A DNA stretch of 64,000 nt, from assembly GCF_000425165.1 (NCBI RefSeq), contig NZ_KE384319.1:248001-312000 (forward strand), given 5' to 3'. Below, piece after piece: positions 19,436 through 29,289 of this stretch (within the stretch, counting starts at the first letter, position 1; each line of letters starts with the position of its first letter). Under the pieces are notes generated by a model. That model was not told where the DNA came from. It saw nothing but the letters and a program-made list of their open reading frames with translations, and did no database searches. Source of the DNA: Photobacterium halotolerans DSM 18316. GTDB taxonomy: Bacteria > Pseudomonadota > Gammaproteobacteria > Enterobacterales > Vibrionaceae. The position numbers were made by a program, and so were the translations under genes.

Positions 19436-20698
19436 CTAGCGCCTCGATGATTGACGCTTACCTCTGCCGTGATGCACTTTGAGCTGCTTTTTCATACGGC
19501 GTTTATCGGCTGAGCGGCCTTTAGGCGCGTGTTCAGGAGGTGCAATGGTCGGATTAGGTTCATAACCTGCCAGCCATTCTTGGGGTAAGCGCGTATCCAG
19601 CAGATCTTCAATCGCCTTTAAGGCCCATTCTTCGTCCAGGCTCATCAGCGACACCGCCAAACCTTCACTGCCGGCACGGCCGGTACGTCCGATGCGATGA
19701 ACATAATCTTCCGCTTTAAAGGGCATATCGAAGTTCACGACATACGAGAGTTGTTCTATATCCAGCCCTCTGGCTGCGACGTCAGTTGCAATCAAGGCCC
19801 GCACTTTTCCTGATTTAAAATCATCTAATGCGCGCTGTCTTGCCCCCTGACTTTTATCACCATTAATGGACGCAGCTTTAATGCCATCCAGCTGTAATTC
19901 GTTCACCAAAGCATCCGATCCCTGTTTGGTTTTGGTAAACACCAGCACCTGTTGCCAGTTACGTGAGCCAATCAGATAAGCCAGCAATTCGGCTTTACGG
20001 TGTTTATCAACCGGGTAGACAATCTGCTGCACGGTTTCTGCTGTGGTATTGGCAGGGGTGACTTCGATGACAGAAGGATCCTGCATCATTTTGTACGCCA
20101 GATTCTTGACCGCTTTCGAGAAGGTTGCAGAAAACAGCAAGGTTTGCCGCGGCGCTTTCATTCGCCTTAAAATGCGCTGGATTTCATCCTGAAAACCCAT
20201 ATCCAGCATGCGATCGGCTTCATCCAGCACCAGATATTCAACCTGGCTGAGATCGATATTACCGACATGCGCGTGATCCAATAAACGTCCCGGAGTGGCA
20301 ACGACTATCTCGGGGCGATCTCTGAGGGCTTTGGTCTGCATATTCATGCTGGTACCGCCATACACAGCCACAGATGTGAGAGGCAGGACAGCACAGAAGG
20401 CGTCCATATTGTCCTGTACCTGCTGCGCCAGCTCTCTGGTCGGCGTCAGAATCAAGGCTCTGACTGGCGCGCCCTTACCCTGTTGCTGATTCTTAGCGGT
20501 TTGACTGAGCATCCGATCCAGCATCGGCAATCCGTAAGCAGCGGTTTTTCCGGTTCCTGTCTGTGCTGCAGCCAGCACATCCTTTCCCGCCAGCACGGCC
20601 GGGATCGCCAGTTGCTGTACCGGAGTCGGTTCTGTAAAGCCTTGCGTATTGATCGCTGAGAGAATATCGGCCTGTAGCCCTAACTTGGAAAACGCCAT
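19436..20698 (-). CDS. rhlE: DEAD-box RNA helicase, RhlE-like
   Basis: The 420-residue protein has the Q motif (FTEPTPVQQLAIP), motif I AQTGTGKT at residues 45-52, PTRELA, the DEAD box (VLDEADRMLDMGF), SAT and the C-terminal helicase motif HRIGRTGR. A short basic tail (KKQLKVHHGRGKRQSSRR) follows, as in RhlE proteins. RhlE remodels RNA during ribosome assembly and mRNA decay. AAGG lies seven bases before the ATG. Two hairpins lie between it and nagK, so its promoter must be very close or it depends on read-through. Confidence 0.92.
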   Translation of the reverse strand: MAFSKLGLQADILSAINTQGFTEPTPVQQLAIPAVLAGKDVLAAAQTGTGKTAAYGLPMLDRMLSQTAKNQQQGKGAPVRALILTPTRELAQQVQDNMDAFCAVLPLTSVAVYGGTSMNMQTKALRDRPEIVVATPGRLLDHAHVGNIDLSQVEYLVLDEADRMLDMGFQDEIQRILRRMKAPRQTLLFSATFSKAVKNLAYKMMQDPSVIEVTPANTTAETVQQIVYPVDKHRKAELLAYLIGSRNWQQVLVFTKTKQGSDALVNELQLDGIKAASINGDKSQGARQRALDDFKSGKVRALIATDVAARGLDIEQLSYVVNFDMPFKAEDYVHRIGRTGRAGSEGLAVSLMSLDEEWALKAIEDLLDTRLPQEWLAGYEPNPTIAPPEHAPKGRSADKRRMKKQLKVHHGRGKRQSSRR

Positions 20699-20715
20699 AC
20701 CGCTGCCTTGATTAC

Positions 20716-20741
20716 GAAAAAGCAGGGATTCTATCCCCTGT
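20716..20741 (-). terminator. Hairpin with T run in the rhlE leader
   Basis: On the minus strand a bulged stem CAGGG(G)AT-AGA-ATCCCTG is followed by CTTTTTC. It ends about 18 bases before the rhlE start codon and may act as a second terminator or as an attenuator. Confidence 0.5.
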
Positions 20742-20756
20742 TGCGGTGAGTTACCA

Positions 20757-20780
20757 ATAAAAAAGCACCCTTGCGGGTGC
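20757..20780 (-). terminator. Intrinsic terminator of nagK
   Basis: The stem GCACCC/GGGTGC is followed on the minus strand by six T residues, 24 bases after the nagK stop. Confidence 0.85.
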
Positions 20781-20804
20781 CTTCAGCATAATTAAGGGGA
20801 TGGT

Positions 20805-21719
20805 TCAGACGGTTTCGATATTCAGGAAAGCCGCGCCACGGACGCCGCCCGCATCGCCATGTTTGGCTTTGATGATTTTAGGCACACGTGCCACAGACAG
20901 CAGGTGCTTAGGCAAACGCTTGGGCAACTCATCATACAAGAGTTCGAAATTGGACAAACCGCCGCCCAGCACGACAACATGCGGATCCAGGCCTGTCAGC
21001 AAATTACCCAGGCAAATGGCCAGCAGCTCAACAAAACGCTCAACATGCTCAACGGCTTTCGCTTCACCTTGGTTGTAGTGTTTGATTATCTCAACGGCCG
21101 GGACTTTCTCACCAAAATAATGCGCATAAAGTTGTTCAAAGCCGCGCCCGGACAGATAGTTATCAATGCATCCTTTGTTGTCACAGCCGCATTGGAACAA
21201 AGGCGCTTTTTCACCCAGGTGAAACCAGGCATCAATGGGCAGACGCGTATGGCCCAGTTCACCGGCGACATGGTTTTTACCGGAAAACACTTTTCCGTTA
21301 AACACTAAACCACCGCCAAAACCCGTGCCCAGAATCAGCCCCAGCACAGACGGTTCATCACGCAATGCTTCATCCCATGCTTCAGACAAAGCGAAACAGT
21401 TTGCATCGTTATCAATACTGACAGTACGGCCAAGACGGCTTTCAAGATCCCGACGCAGGTGGCGGCCTTTTGCAGCAGGGATATTGGATGTCAGCACTGT
21501 GCCATTTTCGGCATCTTCCATACCGGGGATACCGATACCAATTTTCCCTTTACAGTCAAAACGTTCATCCGCTTTACGGATCAGTTCCACCAGCGTATCA
21601 ATTAACGCCTCATAATCATCACCCGGCGTAGGTACTCGTTCAGTGGCCACACGCTCAAGTTGTTCGTTGAAAGCACCAAATTCAATTTTAGTGCCTCCTA
21701 CATCGAAGCCGTAATACAT
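20805..21719 (-). CDS. nagK: N-acetyl-D-glucosamine kinase (ROK family)
   Basis: The 304-residue protein aligns end to end with E. coli NagK (303 residues). The ATP loop FDVGGTKIE is near the N terminus. [15 protein letters not shown] carries the catalytic Asp. The ROK zinc motif [18 protein letters not shown] and the C-terminal [12 protein letters not shown] follow. It phosphorylates free GlcNAc, for example from chitin or cell-wall recycling. The start at 21719 is chosen because GGAGA lies six bases upstream and the family begins MYYGFD. The open frame extends nine codons further upstream without support. Confidence 0.94.
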   Translation of the reverse strand: MYYGFDVGGTKIEFGAFNEQLERVATERVPTPGDDYEALIDTLVELIRKADERFDCKGKIGIGIPGMEDAENGTVLTSNIPAAKGRHLRRDLESRLGRTVSIDNDANCFALSEAWDEALRDEPSVLGLILGTGFGGGLVFNGKVFSGKNHVAGELGHTRLPIDAWFHLGEKAPLFQCGCDNKGCIDNYLSGRGFEQLYAHYFGEKVPAVEIIKHYNQGEAKAVEHVERFVELLAICLGNLLTGLDPHVVVLGGGLSNFELLYDELPKRLPKHLLSVARVPKIIKAKHGDAGGVRGAAFLNIETV

Positions 21720-21862
21720 CGTTGTCTCCATTATTTTGCGCTGCAAAAATTATCCATTTATCCGAATATACAGACTGTGACACAAACCATATTTAGCGGT
21801 GTATCAATCAGCGCAAGCGCACATTTATATTAAGTAAGCAATGCAAAGCTGAAAAAGCACGG

Positions 21863-22591
21863 TTACGCAGAAGCTTCGGAGAGTGCGGCCTGCTTTAGGC
21901 GCGCCAAGGCCGAATCTTCAGGCAAAGCCCGGTTTAATTTCCCGGCCATATAGTTTTCTCTGAACACATCAAACCAGAGATCCAGCATTCGGGCATTTTC
22001 CTGCTCACCGAAACCGGCCACGATCCGGGCCGCAACTTCTGCCGTGCCCAACTGATTGTCCTTGGCCGCTTCCCTGACCTGATAACGTGAACGTGACTCA
22101 GGCGTAATTGACAGCATAGGAAAGTCGTTCAGATACGGGCTTTTACGAAACATTTTTTTCGCTTCAGACCAACTTCCGTCAAGCAAAATAAACAATGGTC
22201 GTTTTCCCGGCGCAGGCACAACCGCACTGGCAACACGCTCTGGCGTTCCGTACTCTGCCGGAAAAATCACATAAGGTTGCCATTGGGGATCGTTCAGCAC
22301 TGCAAGCATGGCGGGATCAGGCTCAGTGCGAGACCAGATAAACGCAAAGGTATCGGTAAAAAGATCAGCAATCAGCCGGCCGGTGTTACTGGGCTTGAGG
22401 ACTTCATCGTCATACATAATCAGCATGAAGGCGGCGTCAGACTCAATCTGTGGTTTATGGCTGCAGATACAAAGGTGTGCTCTGAGCATGCAAAACTGAC
22501 AACGCTCAACTTTCCCACCCCGGGCCAGAAATGGCCGTGTTGAACGGGCAAGACGCATTTCATACAGGTTATGAACAGCGTGAATTCGCAT
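21863..22591 (-). CDS. tapT: tRNA-uridine aminocarboxypropyltransferase (DTW domain)
   Basis: The 242-residue protein matches the E. coli TapT/YfiP pattern. It has an N-terminal cysteine cluster (CQFCMLRAHLCIC), the KPSNTGRLIADL segment, and the DTW-family motif in the variant LLDGSWSEAKKMFRKSPYL. The enzyme transfers an aminocarboxypropyl group from S-adenosylmethionine to uridine 47 of tRNA (acp3U). The gene is preceded by the terminator of the chemotaxis receptor gene, so it has its own promoter. Confidence 0.88.
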   Translation of the reverse strand: MRIHAVHNLYEMRLARSTRPFLARGGKVERCQFCMLRAHLCICSHKPQIESDAAFMLIMYDDEVLKPSNTGRLIADLFTDTFAFIWSRTEPDPAMLAVLNDPQWQPYVIFPAEYGTPERVASAVVPAPGKRPLFILLDGSWSEAKKMFRKSPYLNDFPMLSITPESRSRYQVREAAKDNQLGTAEVAARIVAGFGEQENARMLDLWFDVFRENYMAGKLNRALPEDSALARLKQAALSEASA

Positions 22592-22611
22592 AGAATGACT
22601 ACCAGGGAAAG

Positions 22612-22638
22612 AAAAAACGCCAGCATTCTACTGGCGTT
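22612..22638 (-). terminator. Intrinsic terminator of the chemotaxis receptor gene
   Basis: The stem AACGCCAG/CTGGCGTT has a 7-base loop and is followed by a T tract on the minus strand. Confidence 0.88.
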
Positions 22639-22671
22639 AATAACCCGGTGACAAGTCCATGCCTGCGGTTT

Positions 22672-24720
22672 CTAAACAGCAGGGTCCAGAATTTTATAGC
22701 GCGTCAGCATCTGGCTCTGCTCACGTGCAATGTCAGACACCGTTCTGGCTTCCTCTACCAGCGTCGATAATTGCTGATTGTTAAGGCTGGCCTGGCTGGC
22801 GACTTCCTCAACACTTCGCCCTACTTCCATAGAAGCATTTTCCTGCTGCTGTGTGGCAGCAGAAATCGTGATCACTTTATCGGTAATTCTGGCAATGGCG
22901 CCTTGTATGCTCTGAATCGCCGATTCAACCTCACCACTCAGGTTTATGGATGCCGTCATCTCGCTGCGACTTTCCTGCATTGCATGGTTTGCCTGCTCAG
23001 CGGCCTGATGCAGCTCGGTGATAGTCCGGCGGATAGACTCGGTTTGCTGGTTGGTCTCACTGGCCAGTTTTCTGACTTCATCAGCGACCACGGCAAAGCC
23101 GCGGCCCTGCTCACCTGCCCTTGCTGCTTCTATCGCGGCATTCAGGGCAAGGAGATTGGTATTGTTAGCAATCGAGCTGATAAGCTCCACGACTTCTGTA
23201 ATTTTGCTGACATGCTCATCAAGCGATGTCATACAGGCCTCGTTTCGCGCAAACTGAGCATCCAGAGACTGCAAACGTTCAGTGCTGCGTGCAATGATCC
23301 CGGCCCCTTCCTTAGCCAGCATATTGGCCGCTTCGGCTTCAGCTTCTGACTCAGTGGTGCTTTGCGCGATTTCTTTGATTGAAGCTTCCAGTTCGGTGAT
23401 GGCAGCAGCAATAGTGCTCAATTGTTCACTCTGCTGACTGAGTGCTTGGCGAGACTGCGCTGAAGCAGCCTGGCTACGCTCAGCCGCCTGAGTTAAGGTC
23501 TGGCCGTTATCACTGAGTTGCGCCATGGCGTGGCTGTTGGTCCGATTCGACTGATTCAGCAAACTGGCCAGCTCAGCAAACTCTTTCGGTGCATTCTCAT
23601 CTGCTATGACTGTCAGATCACCCATGCTGTTTGCCTTGATCACATCGTCCAAACGCTGCAGGGAAAGACGAACCGTTTTGCTGACCCAGGCACCGGCTAA
23701 TATCGCCAACAACAAACCGGCGACACTCAGCGCAATAAACATCATTTTGGCATTGTCGCTGGCGGCCAAAACACCCTGTTCGCTGTCATGGATCATGCGC
23801 TGTGAACCGGTCTCCATATCTCCCAGTTTGAGCATGATTTTTTGCACCTGCACTTTTGCCTGATCGGCTTTTTCAGCCTGCGTCTGCATCAGGCGAAGCG
23901 TCTCAACCTTAAGCGCGACCATCCCCTGCTCGCTAAACAGCCCTTTCACCATATCAAACGGCACAGATAAACTTGAGTATTCCGCCAGTTCAGGATTGAG
24001 TCGATTCAACTCTTTCCACGCATATAACATGCCTGACAAATTAGTCCTATTCAGGTCTTTAGCGTACGCTTCGGCTTTTTTCAGATCACTTTCAAACAAC
24101 AAGGCCACCATGTTGTTGCCCATTTCCTGGGAGTGATTGATGAAGTTGGTGACATGGCCCATAGCCGCAGCATCGCCAGCATACAAACCTATGCTGATCC
24201 TGCTCATTTCAGATCGCACAGAGGAAACCGCATAGTTCATGGTGGCTTTGTCAGATTCCAGCTTGGCCTGATTGGTCAGAATGTGCTGCTGTGTTTGTTG
24301 AATGGACGAGACCAGCTGATTAAATATGGTGAGATCGCTTTCAAACGCACTGACATCATTTTCAAGCCAGCTAATACCATGTTCAGTTGCCAGTTGTTGC
24401 AATTCTGCCACGGCATCTTCTACATGCTGTTCATTACTTTTCAACGTGCTCAGCGCCGTTTCCAGGGTTTTTATTGTCCGGCTATTTATCACCTCTGTCA
24501 GACTCTGGGCAGAAGCCAGTGATCCTTCTACCATTTCGGCATTCAGCGTTGCGACGGGTAAGGCCTGCTGGCTCAGCGAGGCGAATTGAGTAGAAACACG
24601 GTTAAGCCCTTGATTACCAAAAAATGATAGTAACCCACCAATAACCACAAGAAGCAGAAAGACTGACTGTATCAAAACCACAACTGACAGCCTTGTCCGT
24701 TGAGTGCGTTTTTTTGTCAT
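22672..24720 (-). CDS. Methyl-accepting chemotaxis protein
   Basis: This 682-residue transducer has a first transmembrane helix at about residues 11-33 and a mostly helical periplasmic sensor of about 290 residues. A second transmembrane helix lies at about 326-347, followed by a HAMP-like linker and the signalling coiled coil. The hairpin tip shows the highly conserved pattern [40 protein letters not shown]. No periplasmic binding motif identifies a ligand. It is a single gene with its own terminator. It lacks a C-terminal CheR/CheB docking pentapeptide; the end is RYKILDPAV. Confidence 0.95.
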   Translation of the reverse strand: MTKKRTQRTRLSVVVLIQSVFLLLVVIGGLLSFFGNQGLNRVSTQFASLSQQALPVATLNAEMVEGSLASAQSLTEVINSRTIKTLETALSTLKSNEQHVEDAVAELQQLATEHGISWLENDVSAFESDLTIFNQLVSSIQQTQQHILTNQAKLESDKATMNYAVSSVRSEMSRISIGLYAGDAAAMGHVTNFINHSQEMGNNMVALLFESDLKKAEAYAKDLNRTNLSGMLYAWKELNRLNPELAEYSSLSVPFDMVKGLFSEQGMVALKVETLRLMQTQAEKADQAKVQVQKIMLKLGDMETGSQRMIHDSEQGVLAASDNAKMMFIALSVAGLLLAILAGAWVSKTVRLSLQRLDDVIKANSMGDLTVIADENAPKEFAELASLLNQSNRTNSHAMAQLSDNGQTLTQAAERSQAASAQSRQALSQQSEQLSTIAAAITELEASIKEIAQSTTESEAEAEAANMLAKEGAGIIARSTERLQSLDAQFARNEACMTSLDEHVSKITEVVELISSIANNTNLLALNAAIEAARAGEQGRGFAVVADEVRKLASETNQQTESIRRTITELHQAAEQANHAMQESRSEMTASINLSGEVESAIQSIQGAIARITDKVITISAATQQQENASMEVGRSVEEVASQASLNNQQLSTLVEEARTVSDIAREQSQMLTRYKILDPAV

Positions 24721-24904
24721 AGTGAACCTTTGTCAATGTCACAATTTCTGCCCCGTTAGCACCACTAACCACAGGTTAAAGGGCAATAATTGTGATCCTA
24801 TTCTCATTAATTTCGCCGTTAACATACGGCTCAAATATGACAATAAAATGTCAAAGGTAAAAAATATGTAATGATAGCTTACAGTTAGCCAAATTTCAGG
24901 CACG

Positions 24905-24926
24905 AAAAAAGCAGCCTTAGCTGCTT
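24905..24926 (-). terminator. Intrinsic terminator of the DUF3802-like gene
   Basis: The stem AAGCAGC/GCTGCTT has a 4-base loop and is followed by six T residues on the minus strand. Confidence 0.85.
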
Positions 24927-24951
24927 GTATTGTGTACTCGGGACATTGTGT

Positions 24952-25305
24952 TCAGGCGTGTGAAGTTTGCTGACTGATCACACTGTCAAACAGGTTTTTG
25001 ACCAGGCTGATGTAATCTTCCAGGAAAGTAATTTGCTCAATTCCCGGGTTTTTCTGCCATAAGCCGCCTAACATTTCCGCCATATCATCCAATACAGCAT
25101 CGGCCTCCTGCATCAGCTTGAATCGAAATTCCGGTTCAAGATCCGGATTCTGACCAAACACCGCCATCAGGTTTGTAGCAATCAGATCCGTGACAACATT
25201 TTCTACGGTTTCTTCACTTGCATCAGTACCACTTACGGCAAACACACTCAGGTGTTCCGTAAAGTACTCAATCAGCGCGTGATAACCATCAGATTCAACA
25301 ACCAT
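24952..25305 (-). CDS. DUF3802-like small acidic protein
   Basis: This is a 117-residue acidic, helical protein with no signal peptide or membrane segment. The opening MVVESDGYHALIEYFTEHL and the stretches KLMQEADAVLDDMAEML and DYISLVKNLFDSVI resemble the Vibrionaceae DUF3802 family, identified from memory of the pattern. The function is unknown. It is monocistronic, with its own terminator. Confidence 0.7.
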   Translation of the reverse strand: MVVESDGYHALIEYFTEHLSVFAVSGTDASEETVENVVTDLIATNLMAVFGQNPDLEPEFRFKLMQEADAVLDDMAEMLGGLWQKNPGIEQITFLEDYISLVKNLFDSVISQQTSHA

Positions 25306-25549
25306 ATCATTTGCTTATTCCATTCAACACTACACCAAATGATAGAGTGTCCAATTTGTTTTTCAAGCACTCTGCCACCAACTGTGCTCAGGTTAACTAT
25401 TTTATTTATCAATAAGAGGTGACTAATTTAGCCGGTTGCTTACATGCCTTATGCGGGCATGCCTCATGACTGAAACCCAGATGACGTTAAGCAGGCTTTT
25501 AAGTTACAATCCTGTCACTAAAATCTGAACTATAGAGATAGTGATACTC

Positions 25550-25909
25550 ATGAAATTTGTTCGATGGTTCCTTGGCCAGATTATTCTGCTGCTGAATGCC
25601 GTATTTTCTCCCAAATCAATGAAACGCTCTGCCCTTGAGCAAAGTGAAATCAATGTGGCTGCTGAAAAGCTGAGACTGTACCAATTTGATGCCTGCCCAT
25701 TTTGTGTCAAAGTCCGCCGCAGTGCCAAACGACTGGCACTTCCACTCAAGACTATTGATGCGAAAGAGCCGGTATTTGAACAGGAACTGGTCAGCGGCGG
25801 CGGGAAACGAAAAGTACCTTGCCTGCGTATTGAAAAGGAAGATGGGCACGTTGAATGGATGTATGAATCTTCTGACATTATTCAATATCTCGAAAAACGT
25901 TTTGCCTGA
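25550..25909 (+). CDS. Glutaredoxin-like protein with N-terminal hydrophobic segment
   Basis: The 119-residue protein has an N-terminal hydrophobic stretch (FVRWFLGQIILLLNAVF), possibly a membrane anchor. A glutaredoxin fold follows with the active site CPFC (YQFDACPFCVKVRR). The cis-Pro loop VPCLRIE and a C-terminal SSDIIQYLEKRF helix come next. It probably acts as a thiol-disulfide or glutathione-linked redox protein at the inner membrane. The ATG at 25550 is preferred to the upstream GTG (25541), since related proteins start MKF. A terminator hairpin lies at 25924-25950. Confidence 0.85.
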   Translation: MKFVRWFLGQIILLLNAVFSPKSMKRSALEQSEINVAAEKLRLYQFDACPFCVKVRRSAKRLALPLKTIDAKEPVFEQELVSGGGKRKVPCLRIEKEDGHVEWMYESSDIIQYLEKRFA

Positions 25910-25923
25910 TCGTCATCCAGACT

Positions 25924-25950
25924 AAGTAACCCGACCAGAGTCGGGTTACT
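25924..25950 (+). terminator. Hairpin after the glutaredoxin-like gene
   Basis: The 11-bp stem AGTAACCCGAC and its complement is followed by a weak T-rich stretch. Confidence 0.65.
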
Positions 25951-26077
25951 TCATTGCGACAGTTTTTTGACAGCCATCTGATACTTCCCCTGCCCGAATT
26001 CAGTATTATTTCTTATACGACGCGACCTTAGCCATTTGCTAAACTCAATTTGCGACCCTTATCAGTGAGGAGCTCTC

Positions 26078-27214
26078 ATGCGATTACATCGTACTGCCTG
26101 CTTAGTTTTTGCCTCTATGCTAGGCGCTGCTGTCACAGGTTCTGCGCTGGCAGATCAGGAAGAAAAAGCAGCCACAGAAGCATCCAGTCAGGCTGAAAGC
26201 GATGACAGCAAAACAAACAGCGAAGATAATTCTATTCAGGTCGGCGACGTGCTGACGGTTAAACTGGATGCACTGTTACCTACGCAGCCCGTCCTTGCGT
26301 TTGACAGGGTGTTTGCCAGCCTGGGACGATACGAAGCACGTCCGGCCCAAATGTTTGATGATCTTTGCCTGACCAACGGTGGTCAGGGTGTGAAAACATG
26401 GGATGACAAATCTCAGCCAACCGACCTGGAAAGCTATTCTTGCAAAGAGCCTCTCGGCAGCAACCAGGATGCCCTGCCTACCGTGCTGCTTGCACCGGAT
26501 GGTAAAACACTTTACCTGCTCTCTGGCCATCATATTCTGACGACATTCTGGGATATGCCTAACGGTGGAACCAGTGTTCCAGTGGTGGTTAAAGTCACAC
26601 AAAGCCTGGCTGGCGATGATATTGATGAAATCTGGAGTGCGATGAAAGAAGCAGGACAGATCTGGCTGTTCGATATCCGTGGCGAAAAAATCAAGCCCTC
26701 TGAATTACCTGAATATCTGGGTATGAAACAGTTAAAGCATGACAGGTATCTGTCTCTGGTCTTTTTCTTACGCAACATTGCGTATAGCGATCCCGATACA
26801 GGTAAAACAACGGCTAACCCCTTGATCCGACCTATGTCTGTCCCTTATATGCAATATCACTGGGCCCAGTATCTGCGTAAAAAAATGAAGGTGTCGAATT
26901 ACGACCTTAATGATCCCGATGAGTACACAGCGGCACTAAAAGAAGCAGCAAATCTTATTGTGGCGGCAGCAGACGATGAAAACATTGCCTCATCAGGCAA
27001 AACAGCGAAAGAGCTCGGTCAGTTTGATGAAGTCAATACAAAAGCACTGGACTCATTAGTCACCCGGCCAACCTCAAGCTGGAGCTATGCATTAGCTTAT
27101 CGCCAGCGAGTGAAAGAAGAGTCGACCCCCAAACGCATTCTTGAAGCACAAAAAGCAGAAAAAGAAAGCGCAAAAAAAGAGGATAAGCCTGAAACCGGGC
27201 AAACAGAAAACTGA
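26078..27214 (+). CDS. Exported ParB/Srx-fold protein (ParBc_2-like)
   Basis: The 378-residue protein has a clear signal peptide (basic start, LVFASMLGAAVTGSA, cleavage near ALA/DQ) and an acidic Ser/Glu-rich linker to about residue 50. It then carries the putative ParB-like nuclease domain, with VKLDALLPTQPVLAFDRV and YLLSGHHILTTFW. The latter corresponds to the conserved GHHR-type motif. The C terminus is a Lys/Glu-rich tail. GAGGAG lies five bases before the ATG. The family is widespread but uncharacterised, and an exported location makes a chromosome-partitioning role implausible. Confidence 0.8.
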   Translation: MRLHRTACLVFASMLGAAVTGSALADQEEKAATEASSQAESDDSKTNSEDNSIQVGDVLTVKLDALLPTQPVLAFDRVFASLGRYEARPAQMFDDLCLTNGGQGVKTWDDKSQPTDLESYSCKEPLGSNQDALPTVLLAPDGKTLYLLSGHHILTTFWDMPNGGTSVPVVVKVTQSLAGDDIDEIWSAMKEAGQIWLFDIRGEKIKPSELPEYLGMKQLKHDRYLSLVFFLRNIAYSDPDTGKTTANPLIRPMSVPYMQYHWAQYLRKKMKVSNYDLNDPDEYTAALKEAANLIVAAADDENIASSGKTAKELGQFDEVNTKALDSLVTRPTSSWSYALAYRQRVKEESTPKRILEAQKAEKESAKKEDKPETGQTEN

Positions 27215-27300
27215 CAACAGTTTTATACAATCAGGGCGAGATTCACCTCGCCCCATTGCCTTGCAAAAAATGCTGCTGACAGGAAAGAAATTGATGACAG

Positions 27301-28071
27301 TCAGCGACTTACCTCAAGATAGTATGGCGTCGTTGCTGCTATGAACCGAAAACCATGCTTCTCCACTATAGGCCGGCTCATAGCGGATGCATCAATAGTG
27401 AGGTAGCGAATTCCGCGTTGTTTGGCGTCATTAATCCTCTGGTGCAGTAACGCGGTGTAATAGCCTTTGTTCCGGTATTCGGACAATGTGCTTCCCCCCC
27501 AAATGCCGGCAAACGGGCTGCCGGTGCTGTATAAAACCCAAGCCGACGAAACGGGAATATGGTTATCATAGATAACATAAACAGTGACATCCTCCGGGGA
27601 CACCTGCTTAATCTGGTGTAAATGAAAAGCATGACTTGTATGATCTGTGCCCCACACTTTTTCCTGCACAGACATGGCTTCACGAATACCATCAAGATCA
27701 TAAACTTCTGTTATGTCGGCAGTCACAGGCAAAGTACGTTGAATCCTGTCCAGTTCCAGCACCATAAAGGACTCAGAATCTTCCCGGGTAAAGCCTTGTT
27801 CAATAAGATGTTGGCCTATATTAGCGGGAGTGTCAGTGGAATAGGTTTTCCACTCAAAGGATTTCTTCTGTTCTGAAAAGAAGTGAATTTCATTTTTGAT
27901 TGCCGAGATTGCCTGCTCTTCATCCAAATGGAAATACGTGATGTAGCTGCCCTGGGATTCGGGTGATACGCATCTGACAACCGATCCATTCACTTGTTTG
28001 TCATAGCCAGGTACTGTCTGGCCAATACGTTCAAACTGATTGTATAAGGCCATGATGTCCTTTTTATCCAT
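27301..28071 (-). CDS. GNAT-family N-acetyltransferase
   Basis: The 256-residue protein has a C-terminal GNAT fold. Beta4 (SSAWVLYS), the acetyl-CoA loop (LSEYRNKGYYTALLHQRI, a variant of Q/RxxGxG/A) and the terminal YLTIDASAMSRPIVEKHGFRF are visible. The N-terminal half is a second, degenerate GNAT-like domain. The substrate is unknown. AAGGAAG precedes the ATG. The small genes that follow on this strand have larger gaps, so an operon is not certain. Confidence 0.82.
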   Translation of the reverse strand: MDKKDIMALYNQFERIGQTVPGYDKQVNGSVVRCVSPESQGSYITYFHLDEEQAISAIKNEIHFFSEQKKSFEWKTYSTDTPANIGQHLIEQGFTREDSESFMVLELDRIQRTLPVTADITEVYDLDGIREAMSVQEKVWGTDHTSHAFHLHQIKQVSPEDVTVYVIYDNHIPVSSAWVLYSTGSPFAGIWGGSTLSEYRNKGYYTALLHQRINDAKQRGIRYLTIDASAMSRPIVEKHGFRFIAATTPYYLEVSR

Positions 28072-28126
28072 GTAGCTTCCTTGATGTGCTGACCGAATGC
28101 AGACGACTTGTGATTAGTGTGTCGCC

Positions 28127-28765
28127 CTACTGGTTAGTAATGTAGTAAAGCGCCTGAGCGTCACTGTGATAGTCATGAATGCTCTGGCAGTGGCTGACTT
28201 TATTCCCGACGATCACCAGATTAACACCCAGCTCCTGACACGCACGAACGTCCCACACGGCATCACCGAAATAGGTCAGTTGTAAATCCGTATCGCCCGC
28301 TCTCTCCCGGGCGAGTTCCATAATACGCGCACGGGAATAATGATCGTCTGATGACGCCATACAGACATCGTCAATGTTAAAGCCTGCAGATATCAGCTTC
28401 ATTCTTGCCGTTTCCCGCCAGCCACCGGTTGCCAGAGACACAATAAAACGCTCATCGGCCAGTAAACGATGAAAGAAGGCTTTGGCGCCACTGACCTCTA
28501 ATGCTGGGCGACGGCGCAAACGCTCCCTGATATTCTGAATAAAAATCGCTTTTACTCGCCTCTCAAGATCAGCAAGTTCTTCATCCGGCGCCTGAATTTC
28601 AATAAAAGTGCGAAGGATCCCTCTGTCGGTAGCATGCGGATAATCACTCCATTTTTGATACAGATCCAAGCCAGTTACCGACTTCACCGCCTCTACGAAA
28701 CAATTTTCATCAAACTGACTGGACTGAATTAATGTATCGTCCACATCAAACATTACATGATACAT
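28127..28765 (-). CDS. HAD-superfamily hydrolase
   Basis: The 212-residue protein shows HAD motif I (FDVDDTLIQ, nucleophile Asp), motif II (SLATGG), a lysine-lacking cap region and motif III/IV (LTYFGDAVWDVRACQELG). It is probably a phosphatase acting on a small phosphorylated metabolite, subfamily IA/phosphoglycolate-phosphatase-like. The substrate cannot be deduced. A start at the second Met (FDV immediately following) is also possible. Confidence 0.85.
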   Translation of the reverse strand: MYHVMFDVDDTLIQSSQFDENCFVEAVKSVTGLDLYQKWSDYPHATDRGILRTFIEIQAPDEELADLERRVKAIFIQNIRERLRRRPALEVSGAKAFFHRLLADERFIVSLATGGWRETARMKLISAGFNIDDVCMASSDDHYSRARIMELARERAGDTDLQLTYFGDAVWDVRACQELGVNLVIVGNKVSHCQSIHDYHSDAQALYYITNQ

Positions 28766-28808
28766 ACGGCTAGTGTGTTCCTTGAGGTACTATCCGGTTT
28801 CAAAACAC

Positions 28809-29189
28809 TCACGAGTCAGTACCGAACCCTTCCAGCCATGCTTCAGCCTGATCACGCTGATCGCGGTTAAAGGATTTGATATCCAGACCAGGAATCAAGA
28901 AACCTTCCGCTTCGCTGACTTTTTTGACCCAGTTTGTATCTGATAACACTGCTGCACGATCAAATTTACGGATAAACCTCATCATTGACGGCAAGCGTGA
29001 CAATTCAACTCCCATCGCCCCCAAGGAAGGCAGATGGTATTCCACTATGTCAAACAGCATTTTTCCATTCTGAATATCTGCTGATTTATCAAGCAGTTCA
29101 TCCAACGCCAATCTCATTTCCTCTGAATCCAGCTTACCGCTCATTTCAATATCGAGCCTGTCACTACCCACTTTTTCAACAGTAAACAT
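28809..29189 (-). CDS. STAS/SpoIIAA-like protein
   Basis: The 126-residue protein has the SpoIIAA-like (DUF3478) pattern: a beta-rich start MFTVEKVGSDRLDIEMSGKL, the FDIVEYHLPSLGAM loop and the end FNRDQRDQAEAWLEG. Family members are soluble single-domain STAS/SEC14-type proteins of unknown role. The start at 29189 is chosen because GGAGG lies five bases upstream; a nine-codon extension has no ribosome site. Confidence 0.82.
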   Translation of the reverse strand: MFTVEKVGSDRLDIEMSGKLDSEEMRLALDELLDKSADIQNGKMLFDIVEYHLPSLGAMGVELSRLPSMMRFIRKFDRAAVLSDTNWVKKVSEAEGFLIPGLDIKSFNRDQRDQAEAWLEGFGTDS

Positions 29190-29289
29190 ATCCGCCTCCA
29201 ACGTGCCAGTGTGCAACGTCTACCTGTAAGTATTGCTCAAAAAAGCCCTTACACGAGTAATCAGTGGCATCAGTGCTAAAAGAGCATTC

